From positions 1 to 35,604 of IMG/VR virus record IMGVR_UViG_3300024353_000200: a stretch of DNA of 35,604 nt; one strand, 5' to 3'. Positions 1 to 6,793 of this stretch are shown one piece after another; position 1 is the first letter of the stretch; each line of letters begins with the position of its first letter. The notes under the pieces are model-generated. The model was not told the origin of the DNA. It saw only the letters and a list, made by a program, of their open reading frames with translations, and did not search any database. This DNA is from a virus. A program made the position numbers and the translations under genes.

Positions 1-1338
1 GTGCAGGTACACCAATTCCAGTTGCGACAATTCCAGTTAAACCCAGCTAACGACTTCGACGAAGTTGACTACATGGCAAAGTTACAAATCAAATATGTGC
101 CGATCGACGCTCTGAAAGTCAACCCTCGCAATCCCCGGGTAGCTCCTACAAAAGCAATCTTAGCCATTAAAGACAGCATCCGAGAATTTGGATGGACAAA
201 CCCCATCTTGGTGCAGAAATCGAACAACCTAGTTATTGCAGGACATCAACGCATCAAAGCGGCCAAACTGGCCGGACTAAAAGAAGTTCCCATAATCTAC
301 TTAGACTTAGACGATGTCAAGAGCCTCGCTTACAACATTGCCGACAACAAACTTGCAGAGCTAACCGACTGGAACGAACGTGAACTATCACGGATCCTGG
401 AGAGCCTCAACAACGATGTGGATCTCACGCTGCTTGGCTTCAACAAAGAAGACTTGGACATGCTTATTCCAGAACTCGCTGAACAAATCAAAGGGTTCGA
501 GGAAGAACTCAACGAAGCTCTCAACAAAGTCGGTACAACAAACGTTAGAGCGCCAGTCGTTTGGATGGGCAGCAAATCACATTTAGCCACTTGGATCATA
601 AGCCACTTTCCCGAACATTCCTGTTATGTAGAGCCTTTCGGCGGCGCCGCATCAGTTCTCCTGCGCAAGGAACGAGTTAAATCAGAAGTCTACAACGACC
701 TTAACCATTTCGTCTACAACTTCTTCAAGTGTATCAGAGACCAACCGAAGCATCTACTCAGCGCTCTTGCCTTTCTCCCTCACAGCAGACAACTCTATGA
801 CGAGTTAAGGATCGCCTTCAAAAAAGGATCCGTACACCCAGGTGAATTAGTTTTACAGGCTGCCTGCTGGTATCACCTCCAACAAAGTAGCTTCGCAGGT
901 CACTGGGGAACTGGCTGGGCGCATGGCGCAAAAGGCGGCTCCGTACTTCGCAACACTATGAACCGCTTATGGGACGTTGCTATGCGACTGCAGGGCGTAC
1001 AAATTGAAAACTCAGATTTCCGCAAAATCTTTGAAACCTACGACACCGAAACCACCCTGTTCTATGTGGATCCTCCTTACATCACACACGAACACTATTA
1101 CCCAAAGACCCAAGTGGAACCTTTCACCTTAGACGACCACAAGGATCTTGCGCAGATTCTAAATAACATTCAAGGCAAAGCCTGCGTCAGCTACTACCCC
1201 AGTCCCTTCGTAGACGTTGCCTACAAAGGCTGGCGACGAACGAAGAAAACCGTTCGCGCTTGGGCTAAGGGAGTAACAAAACAAAGTAAGACAGGGCGTC
1301 GACCTTTCCGCACTGAACTATTGCTTATGAATTATTAG
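1..1338 (+). CDS. ParB-like nuclease domain fused to Dam-type DNA N6-adenine methyltransferase
   Basis: Two-domain protein. Residues about 28-150 form a ParB/sulfiredoxin-type N-domain with the GHQR signature at 81-84. Residues about 185-445 form a class D12 adenine methyltransferase with the AdoMet motif VEPFGGAASVLL (210-221) and catalytic DPPY (357-360). Phages often place ParB-methylase fusions beside terminase; the ParB part probably guides DNA binding and the methylase marks viral DNA, perhaps against host restriction. The frame is open at base 1, a GTG, so the true start may lie upstream; Met25 (position 73) is the first internal ATG and would still keep both domains. Its TAG stop directly abuts the small terminase gene. 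The recognition site cannot be read from sequence, although GATC-containing hexamers are abundant in this half of the window. The domain calls are secure; the role is inferred. Confidence 0.9.
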   Translation: MQVHQFQLRQFQLNPANDFDEVDYMAKLQIKYVPIDALKVNPRNPRVAPTKAILAIKDSIREFGWTNPILVQKSNNLVIAGHQRIKAAKLAGLKEVPIIYLDLDDVKSLAYNIADNKLAELTDWNERELSRILESLNNDVDLTLLGFNKEDLDMLIPELAEQIKGFEEELNEALNKVGTTNVRAPVVWMGSKSHLATWIISHFPEHSCYVEPFGGAASVLLRKERVKSEVYNDLNHFVYNFFKCIRDQPKHLLSALAFLPHSRQLYDELRIAFKKGSVHPGELVLQAACWYHLQQSSFAGHWGTGWAHGAKGGSVLRNTMNRLWDVAMRLQGVQIENSDFRKIFETYDTETTLFYVDPPYITHEHYYPKTQVEPFTLDDHKDLAQILNNIQGKACVSYYPSPFVDVAYKGWRRTKKTVRAWAKGVTKQSKTGRRPFRTELLLMNY

Positions 1339-1941
1339 GTGTGCAACTTGGCAGGTAAACTCGTGGATACATCCGTGGATACACCCATAGGTAAATCAGA
1401 GCCTTGGGAACGTCAACCTGGCGAAACCAACAAAGCCTACTATGCTTTCACCCTGTACCGGGACATGGGCTACAAGCGAAGCTTGGTGAAAGTAGGGCAA
1501 AAGTATGGTGGAAACCGTAACATCCGAGCCTTAATGGAACGTTGGAGTTCACAATATAACTGGGTTGAACGAGTTACTGCTTACGATGATTATTTAGAGT
1601 TGCAGAAGCGACTTGCCCATGAGGAAGAGTTGGAGAAGATGTGCAAGCGCCACCTCACCTTAAGTATGGCATTGCAGTCGAAAGCAGCTGAGAAACTTAA
1701 GGATCTCGAGGGGAAAAAGATGCGCGTCAGCGATGCAATCCGGGCTGTCAGCGAGGGAACCAAGCTGGAAAGGCTCACCAGGGGAGAACCCACAGAGAAG
1801 GTGCGAGGCGAACTTGTCACAACCATTAAAGGCCCTGCTGTGATGCCTTGGGAGAACATGCCTGAAGCCCGAGACGCCATAAGACAAGTTGCGGAAAAGC
1901 TGCGTAGGGAAAAGAACCAGAGTGACGCAAGCTCTTCCTAA
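1339..1941 (+). CDS. Terminase small subunit-like protein
   Basis: 200 residues, placed immediately before the large terminase. Such proteins recognise viral DNA and hand it to the ATPase motor. The N-terminal half contains a helical, HTH-like segment (RDMGYKRSLVKVGQKYGG, about residues 42-60) typical of small terminases, which choose the next repeat by stepwise sequence reading. It is followed by a charged helical middle (LQKRLAHEEELEKMCKRHL) that could oligomerise. GTG 1339 directly follows the upstream TAG. TTG 1348 is an alternative, better spaced from the SD-like AGGTG at 1337-1341. The gene overlaps the large subunit. The call rests on position, size and HTH pattern, not on a recognised family signature. 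Confidence 0.7.
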   Translation: MCNLAGKLVDTSVDTPIGKSEPWERQPGETNKAYYAFTLYRDMGYKRSLVKVGQKYGGNRNIRALMERWSSQYNWVERVTAYDDYLELQKRLAHEEELEKMCKRHLTLSMALQSKAAEKLKDLEGKKMRVSDAIRAVSEGTKLERLTRGEPTEKVRGELVTTIKGPAVMPWENMPEARDAIRQVAEKLRREKNQSDASSS

Positions 1942-3169
1942 CTATTACAGGTATATACCTGACGCCGGTAAGCAGCTGCAGTTCCACGCTGCACGAAACA
2001 TCTACCGTTTCAGATCTGTCATCTGCGGAACAGGCGGAGGCAAAACCGTATGTGGCCTAGCTGAAGGGATCAGTTGGGCTAAGAAGTATCCTGGAAGCGT
2101 CGGTTACGTTTTTGAGCCAAGTTTCCCCATGGTACGTCGCATCTTGTTGCCAACGCTCCGGCGTGATTTGTTGCTTGGAAAGCCTCTGCACGCTAACCCT
2201 GACATCAAACGGTTTCACCGGGGCGATATGCGCCTCGAGTGGGAGAACGGCAGCGAATTCTGGTTTGTCAGCCTTGAAGACCCTGAGATGGCTGAGGGCA
2301 GCAACATCGACTGGGGTATGATTGACGAAGCTCGCCTGGTGCGGCACTTTGATGTGGCCTTGAGAACTGTTATTCGCAGACTGCGAGGCAGTGACCCAAG
2401 CCAGGGCTATCCGACTGGCCTGTGGATCACGACAACGCCAGATGCTCCAGGTAGTGATTTACACCGGTTTATTGAGAACCCGAAGACGAAGCACCCTGAC
2501 AGCAAAGTGTTCAGGTGGGGCATACATGACAACCGGCACTTAACAGCGGAGTACATCAGGGACATATTGCGCACTCACCACGGCGGCTTAGCTGAAAGGT
2601 TCGTGCATGGCCGGTTCGCCGCTGTCGGCGTTGGCACAATTCCCTTCGACGCTTCTGTGCATGTCACGTCAATAATCAACAAACAAATCATCGTTCAAAT
2701 GGTTTATGGCGTAGACTTTGGCTGGAGTAACCCGAGCTGCGTTTTAGCCATAGGATTTGACCGTGACGGTCGCGCTTATGTGCTTGAGGAATATTATGAG
2801 GCTCGAGTGACAGAAGACAAAGTGAAGGAAGTTCTCCAGGACATGCAAAGCCGCTGGGGTCGCGGGCGTGTCTATTGCGATCCTACTCAGCTGCAGACGA
2901 TCAACTGGCTGATCAGCCATGGCATACTTGCTCAGAAGAGCCTTCCGAAGCGAGTCGAGGGGATCCGGCATATGGCTGGGTATTTTCCTAAAGCCGAGGA
3001 CAACAGACCCCGAATTCAGATTCATAGTAATTGCGTCAACCTAACCGCGGAACTGCAGGTGTATGACGAAACCAAAAAAGAGTTTGACCATGCTGTTGAC
3101 ACTTTGCGCTATGGTTTAGGGAGTCGAATGAAGAAAGAAGGCGACGTCGACGCCTGGATACTTGGGTAA
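1922..3169 (+). CDS. Terminase large subunit (packaging ATPase-nuclease)
   Basis: DNA-packaging motor. Numbering from an upstream TTG at 1889, Walker A is GTGGGKT (47-53) and Walker B with catalytic glutamate is GMIDEA (about 143-148). The C-terminal RNase H-like nuclease carries acidic residues in VYGVDFGWSN (D276), VYCDPTQ (D331) and DHAVDTLRYG (about D400-D404). I prefer GTG 1922 as start because it shortens the overlap with the small subunit from 53 to 20 nt and loses only 11 non-conserved residues. At about 415 residues it is a normal-length terminase with both ATPase and nuclease halves intact. It acts at the portal to cut and pump DNA into the prohead. Both domains are unmistakable. 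Confidence 0.95.
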   Translation: MTQALPNYYRYIPDAGKQLQFHAARNIYRFRSVICGTGGGKTVCGLAEGISWAKKYPGSVGYVFEPSFPMVRRILLPTLRRDLLLGKPLHANPDIKRFHRGDMRLEWENGSEFWFVSLEDPEMAEGSNIDWGMIDEARLVRHFDVALRTVIRRLRGSDPSQGYPTGLWITTTPDAPGSDLHRFIENPKTKHPDSKVFRWGIHDNRHLTAEYIRDILRTHHGGLAERFVHGRFAAVGVGTIPFDASVHVTSIINKQIIVQMVYGVDFGWSNPSCVLAIGFDRDGRAYVLEEYYEARVTEDKVKEVLQDMQSRWGRGRVYCDPTQLQTINWLISHGILAQKSLPKRVEGIRHMAGYFPKAEDNRPRIQIHSNCVNLTAELQVYDETKKEFDHAVDTLRYGLGSRMKKEGDVDAWILG

Positions 3170-3177
3170 CGACGCAA

Positions 3178-3225
3178 AAAGGCTGTTGGTTGCCAGGCCT
3201 CGAGCTGATTATTGGCTGATTAAGA
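3178..3225 (+). repeat. Dispersed intergenic repeat, copy A
   Basis: A block in the terL-downstream gap reads CCAG, 2 nt, CTCGAG, 2 nt, GAT, 1 nt, ATTGG, then TGAT and AAG (3193-3223). The same order recurs at 3720-3750, with about 26 of 32 positions identical. A GGCTGTT..TGCC unit lies before this copy and after the other one. It is non-coding on both occasions. It may be a processing, packaging or regulatory element, or the trace of a duplicated gene junction; I cannot choose. Confidence 0.5.
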
Positions 3226-3253
3226 AAACAGAACCAAAAAGGAAACGATTAGA

Positions 3254-3706
3254 ATGACTTGGACAACTCGAGAGAAATTCTTAGCAGCACTCTTCATTGT
3301 GACCTTAGCTGTAGCCACTATAATTATTGTAGCTCCAGCTTTCCGAGTAAAGAACGTCGGGGCAATCCGGGCCGTCGGGGTTAAGTTGTACTGGGACGAG
3401 CAGGCTACCCAAGTCGTAACCCTCATCGATTGGGGGCTCATGGGTCCAGGAGAACTGAAAGGCGCCACGGTTTACATTCGCAACATTAAGAGCTTAAACT
3501 GCACTCTCACTCAAAACTCTACAGAGTGGGATCCTGCACATGCAGGGCAATACTTAACGACTGACTGGAACTATACAGGGCAGATCATCGCTCCAGGCCA
3601 GCAGATCTCTGTCTTGCTGACGCTTCAAGTGTCGATCGGCATAGAGAACGTGACGACCTTTTCTTATTGCTGGGACTTTTGGGCGATTGAAGCATCGGCT
3701 GGTTAA
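3254..3706 (+). CDS. Membrane-anchored, sequon-rich surface protein
   Basis: 150 residues. A single N-terminal hydrophobic segment (about 10-29, LAALFIVTLAVATIIIVAPA) is followed by a beta-rich ectodomain with four N-glycosylation sequons (NCT, NST, NYT, NVT). This is the architecture of archaeal secreted or cell-envelope proteins with an Ig-like fold, and superficially of a type IV pilin-like subunit, though no clear class III signal peptidase site is visible. ATG 3254 is preceded by an AAAAGGAAAC ribosome-site-like stretch. It sits alone between terL and the gene-free structured block, so it may be a cargo gene altering the host surface (superinfection exclusion) or a virion membrane protein. 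I do not recognise the family. Confidence 0.75.
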   Translation: MTWTTREKFLAALFIVTLAVATIIIVAPAFRVKNVGAIRAVGVKLYWDEQATQVVTLIDWGLMGPGELKGATVYIRNIKSLNCTLTQNSTEWDPAHAGQYLTTDWNYTGQIIAPGQQISVLLTLQVSIGIENVTTFSYCWDFWAIEASAG

Positions 3707-3718
3707 CGGTTGTATGGC

Positions 3719-3767
3719 GCCAGATCTCGAGGGGATCATTGGTTGATAAGTGGCTGTTAGGCTGCCG
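3719..3767 (+). repeat. Dispersed intergenic repeat, copy B
   Basis: Second copy of the element at 3178-3225, with the shared order CCAG, CTCGAG, GAT, ATTGG, TGAT, AAG (3720-3750) and then a GGCTGTT..TGCC unit (3752-3766). Here the CTCGAG part falls inside the 5' helix of the structured block. A weaker partial match, GCGCCAG followed by CCTCGAG, lies at 11028-11045. Confidence 0.45.
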
Positions 3768-3793
3768 GGAGATCTGACGTCTTCGGATGGTTT

Positions 3794-3832
3794 ACGTCTT
3801 ACAGTAGCAACATTCGTCTTACGATAGTAACA
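3794..3832 (+). repeat. Tandem imperfect 19-nt direct repeat inside the structured block
   Basis: Positions 3794-3812 and 3814-3832 share CGTCTTAC followed by a TAG.AACA tail, with a few substitutions. The second copy can form a small TTAC/GTAA hairpin. Possible repeated protein-binding or RNA-structural unit. Confidence 0.5.
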
Positions 3833-4417
3833 TAGTTCACGGTCCTTAATTGGACGTTGAGGCTCTGCAGCCTGTTCTCCTTTCTCGTGTCGGGTGCTGA
3901 GAACTGAATTTGTCTTCAATCGGGCTGCACGAGCTTCGATTCAAACTAACTCTCAGGAGTTAGGCGCAGGGGAGTAAGACTACGAAGTCTTCAACTCTAG
4001 ACCATTTTCGTACCCCTTATGGTTTTGAGCAGGGCTTCGAGTCTAAGCGCAATACAAATCTCCCCACAACCTCGCACAGACGTTAGGCGGAGACCTCAAC
4101 CCGTCACGATAACACCTTTTGCTGAGGTGTAGGCTCGAGCGAGGGGAGCTGAATAACGAGGCGTTCATGGGACGCCTACAAACCTAACGTCCTCCAGATG
4201 TCACTTAGGGACCTGAGCACCGACCGCTGAGGAATATGTGTGTGACCGACACGGCAAGGCTACTGCCAGATAGTGTAGCTTCACACATAGCAGCCCGACG
4301 TCGTGGCTGACCTCGGAAAAATTCCCCAATGTGCTATTCGCAGGGGATTTCCCTCGAGGCTCCATAGAAGCCGGTTAGACAGGTCCCGCATATACTGTTC
4401 GCGCATTCTGAGGCAAG

Positions 4418-4624
4418 ATGGCAATGCACGAGAAAATCTGCAGAATCGTCCAGAAAGTCAATAAATGTTTTTGCAGTCCAAGGCCGCCCTATTGTCTACT
4501 CGTTGATGCCTTAGCGAAAGGGCTTAACGAAAGGGAATGCCTTGAAGCATTAGCGAAAAGGATTAACGAGGAATGTACCCACGTTGAGAAGTCCAATATC
4601 AAGCCTAGAAGAGTGGCTGTTTAA
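4418..4624 (+). CDS. Small cysteine-containing protein of unknown function
   Basis: 68 residues from ATG 4418, with a GAGG ribosome site at 4410-4413 just upstream. It contains five cysteines (CRIV, CFCSPRPPYC, ECLEAL, ECTH) and a helical middle with an internal echo: LAKGLNERECLEALAKRINEE repeats an LAK.(L/I)NE pattern. No family recognised. It directly follows the structured RNA block and overlaps the longest reading of the next frame, so it probably belongs to the head operon. The ribosome site, codon flow and position favour a real gene, but its shortness leaves doubt. Confidence 0.5.
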   Translation: MAMHEKICRIVQKVNKCFCSPRPPYCLLVDALAKGLNERECLEALAKRINEECTHVEKSNIKPRRVAV

Positions 4625-4640
4625 ACAGAAACGTCGTGTC

Positions 4641-4874
4641 ATGACGTCAGTTTGGAGCAGGGAAATAGCGAAAGCTAACCAATTCAAAAAACTTGTCGGG
4701 GAAACCAACTGTCCATCCTGCGAAAAACCATTGCTGAAACTGCGAAAGTACGAGCAGGGACCTAAAGGCTACGAAGCCGAAGTGCGCTGTGAAGGCTGCA
4801 ACTTCACCGGGTTGCTGAATAGCAGCTGGACAAACTTCGAGCATGTTGACAGCAAAGGGCGTGCACGTGAGTAA
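4641..4874 (+). CDS. Small zinc-ribbon protein
   Basis: About 77 residues from ATG 4641; the frame stays open to a TTG at 4584, which would overlap the previous gene by 41 nt. Two CxxC knuckles, NCPSC and RCEGC, about 26 residues apart define a zinc ribbon, with the basic stretch KLRKYEQGPKGYEAEV between them. The stop overlaps the portal start as TAATG, so translation is coupled to portal. Zinc-ribbon mini-proteins bind DNA, RNA or protein. Nothing here fixes the partner, although its position beside portal suggests an assembly or packaging accessory. Confidence 0.7.
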   Translation: MTSVWSREIAKANQFKKLVGETNCPSCEKPLLKLRKYEQGPKGYEAEVRCEGCNFTGLLNSSWTNFEHVDSKGRARE

Positions 4875-6370
4875 TGAGTAGTCGAGTAGGCGGCAGACGC
4901 ATAGGATCGGCAACAACACGTTCAGAGAGCTCCATCTATCTTCCTCGAGGCGGAGTCAGCGGCGCCGGGCAATACGGCGAGGAAATAAACGATCGAAGCC
5001 GCACATTCGCCATATTGCGAGAACCAGTTGCTCACCGTGTAGTCTGCACAGTGGCCAAGGACGTTTTTGACAACTGGTTCACTTTGGAACTGGAAGGGGC
5101 GAAAGAGAAGGATAACAAAGCCTTCGATCAGCTGCTTCAAGCTGAGCTTAGACGTCTCCGAGCAAAACGTGAGCTCACCATCATGAGCGTCATGGAGCGA
5201 GGCTACGGCTACGGCATAATAGTTCTCGGTTACCAAGACGACGCTGAAAGCTTAGAGGAACCCCTTAAAGCCCCGTCAGCTCTGCGACAGATCAAAGCGT
5301 ATGGCACACCGCAAATAACGAAAGTGGCGTTAGACAAAAAAGAGACACTTGAGGATGGCAAGCCAAACCCGCATTTTATGCTGCCTGAAATCTACTTCAT
5401 TCAACAGAAGGGCGTGACTCGACGCCTCAGAGTTCACCACAGCAGGGTCATACATTTCGCAACTCGGTATGAGGACCCGACTAAAGATCAGTGGCAAGGC
5501 CAAAGCGTTCTCGACCCACTTTGGGACGACGTGGTGACTCTTCGTAACATTCGCTGGAGCATGGGGCAAACCATGTTCCGATACGGCTCGGGCTTTCCAG
5601 TATTCACATTTAACGAAGCAACAAAGGCACAGCTGCAATCTTGGGAAGCTGCAGGACTCTTCGGCGACATCAGCAACCGCACGTACTTCCTCAAAAACGA
5701 GAAGCAAGACATCTCATTCGAAGGCTTAGCCGGGCGAGCTTTGGATCCTCTGAATTACTATCTGCCTCAAATGGAACACATCAGCGCCGCTTCAGGCATC
5801 CCCCTGGCGATTCTCAGAGGCGTTCAAGCCGGCGCATTGACAGGCAGCGAAGTTAACCAAATGGAATATTACGGCATCATCAGCGACGAACAAACCGCAT
5901 ACGAATCCGGCTTGCGCAAACTCGTCGACATCATAAGACTGTTCGCCATCAAGAAGGACAAAAAAGCCGTCGAGAAAATGGGAGCTGCCGAAGTCGACCA
6001 GGCAATCATCGCCGTGGCATTCAGCGACACGTTCATCGGTTTTGACGCTGTTAAACTTCCAGAAGAAGCAGAGCTGCAGGCGTTCCTTTTCAACTGGAAA
6101 GGCGGCTTTGAACTTGACGAAGAGAAGAAACAACGCATCGCATTAATGAAGGCGCAAGAGCTGCAAATTCGAGGTCAATGGCTTCGGATAAACGAGATTA
6201 GAAAGGTCGAAAACCCCGAAGACGTCGGAATAGGTCCTGAAGGCGAAAAACTTCTAGGGCAACCGAGTGTAGATTTCCAAAACTTAGGGCAGAGTGCTTT
6301 TCGTGTCACAGTTAATCCAGATGGATCCTCAACGGTTATTGAGAAGCCTGGACGCCGCATTAAAGGTTAA
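4874..6370 (+). CDS. Portal protein
   Basis: 498 residues, the expected size for a portal, the dodecameric ring at the unique vertex through which terminase pumps DNA. The pattern is that of the DUF1073/phage_portal_6-like group. An N-terminal part reads REPVAHRVVCTVAKDVFDNWF, then a GYGYGIIVLGYQD strand region, the segment SRVIHFATRYEDPTKDQW followed by a QSVLDPLWDDV helix, and the HISAASGIPLAILRG region typical of the portal clip/stem. A long charged C-terminus follows. ATG 4874 overlaps the preceding TAA by one base. The gene lies after terL and before the minor head protein, the canonical order. Confidence 0.9.
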   Translation: MSSRVGGRRIGSATTRSESSIYLPRGGVSGAGQYGEEINDRSRTFAILREPVAHRVVCTVAKDVFDNWFTLELEGAKEKDNKAFDQLLQAELRRLRAKRELTIMSVMERGYGYGIIVLGYQDDAESLEEPLKAPSALRQIKAYGTPQITKVALDKKETLEDGKPNPHFMLPEIYFIQQKGVTRRLRVHHSRVIHFATRYEDPTKDQWQGQSVLDPLWDDVVTLRNIRWSMGQTMFRYGSGFPVFTFNEATKAQLQSWEAAGLFGDISNRTYFLKNEKQDISFEGLAGRALDPLNYYLPQMEHISAASGIPLAILRGVQAGALTGSEVNQMEYYGIISDEQTAYESGLRKLVDIIRLFAIKKDKKAVEKMGAAEVDQAIIAVAFSDTFIGFDAVKLPEEAELQAFLFNWKGGFELDEEKKQRIALMKAQELQIRGQWLRINEIRKVENPEDVGIGPEGEKLLGQPSVDFQNLGQSAFRVTVNPDGSSTVIEKPGRRIKG

Positions 6371-6773
6371 CGCTGTTCTGAAGACCCGATCTGTCATAGC
6401 GGCGGATCATGCAGGGTATCATCATTCACCTTACGACTGGTGGATCCTGAAAGCGCGCTTGACAAGCCCCAAAACATGCGAAGTATGCAAGTTGCTAGAT
6501 CTTCTGGTTTACAGGGGCGACTGGGTTCCTGCGAGGTTTCCATATCACGTTCACATGAGAATTAACAGGATCAAAGCACGTATTCACCCAAACTGTCGGT
6601 GTGTGTTGGTTTGGGCTGGACGTGCATTGGGGATCTACGAGACATCGTTTGGGCTGCTGGAGCCGGACGAAGTTGCGAGGCTTTGGATGCCTTCCCTGAA
6701 AGAGCTAGAGCGTTTAACGCCTAGCCAACTGCAGTCCATCATTCAGTTTTTGCGGTTACCCAATTCAAGCTAA
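6294..6773 (+). CDS. Minor head / head-morphogenesis protein (Mu gpF-like C-terminal domain)
   Basis: 159 residues from GTG 6294, which overlaps the portal gene by 77 nt; ATG 6321 would cut the overlap to 50. The diagnostic part is the cysteine pattern CEVCKLLD ... HPNCRCVLVWAG, the CxxC plus HPNCRC signature of phage Mu gpF/SPP1 gp7-like head-morphogenesis proteins. These are normally encoded right after portal and found inside the capsid. The protein is shorter than typical members (250-400 residues) and keeps essentially the C-terminal domain, which may be a natural reduction. Position and motif support the call. Confidence 0.8.
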   Translation: MLFVSQLIQMDPQRLLRSLDAALKVNAVLKTRSVIAADHAGYHHSPYDWWILKARLTSPKTCEVCKLLDLLVYRGDWVPARFPYHVHMRINRIKARIHPNCRCVLVWAGRALGIYETSFGLLEPDEVARLWMPSLKELERLTPSQLQSIIQFLRLPNSS

Positions 6774-6793
6774 CAACTTTGGAGAAATTGAAA

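Larger units (their letters stand above)
3719..4400 (+). ncRNA. Candidate large structured non-coding RNA
   Basis: No plus-strand ORF covers this block, although flanking genes are tightly packed. It is dense with nested complementarity. Perfect helices include 3721-3728/3769-3776 (8 bp), 3946-3952/3957-3963 (7 bp, 4-nt loop), 3976-3981/3986-3991 (6 bp, ACGA loop), 4112-4117/4125-4130, 4159-4164/4172-4177 and 4235-4242/4282-4289. A cUUCGg tetraloop caps 3778-3789. Two long-range helices enclose other hairpins without crossing: 4079-4087/4183-4191 (9 bp) contains two, and 4208-4215/4380-4387 (8 bp) contains about five. Size and late-gene location recall the ornate phage RNAs GOLLD and ROOL, but I see no homology. 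I recognise no RNase P, SRP, tRNA, group I or group II core. Ends and direction are inferred; plus is assumed because both neighbours are plus. Confidence 0.65.

Noticed and set aside
3554-3919. 121-residue minus-strand ORF over the end of the surface-protein gene and the RNA block
   Set aside because: It crosses a good plus-strand gene, has low-complexity basic sequence and no family pattern, and the region is better explained by RNA helices.
3719-4400. Group I/II intron, RNase P RNA, SRP RNA or tRNA in the structured block
   Set aside because: I looked for the group I P7 core, group II domain V, RNase P conserved loops, the SRP helix 8 motif and a T-arm; none is recognisable. A TTCGATT string at 3935-3941 lacks a flanking stem.
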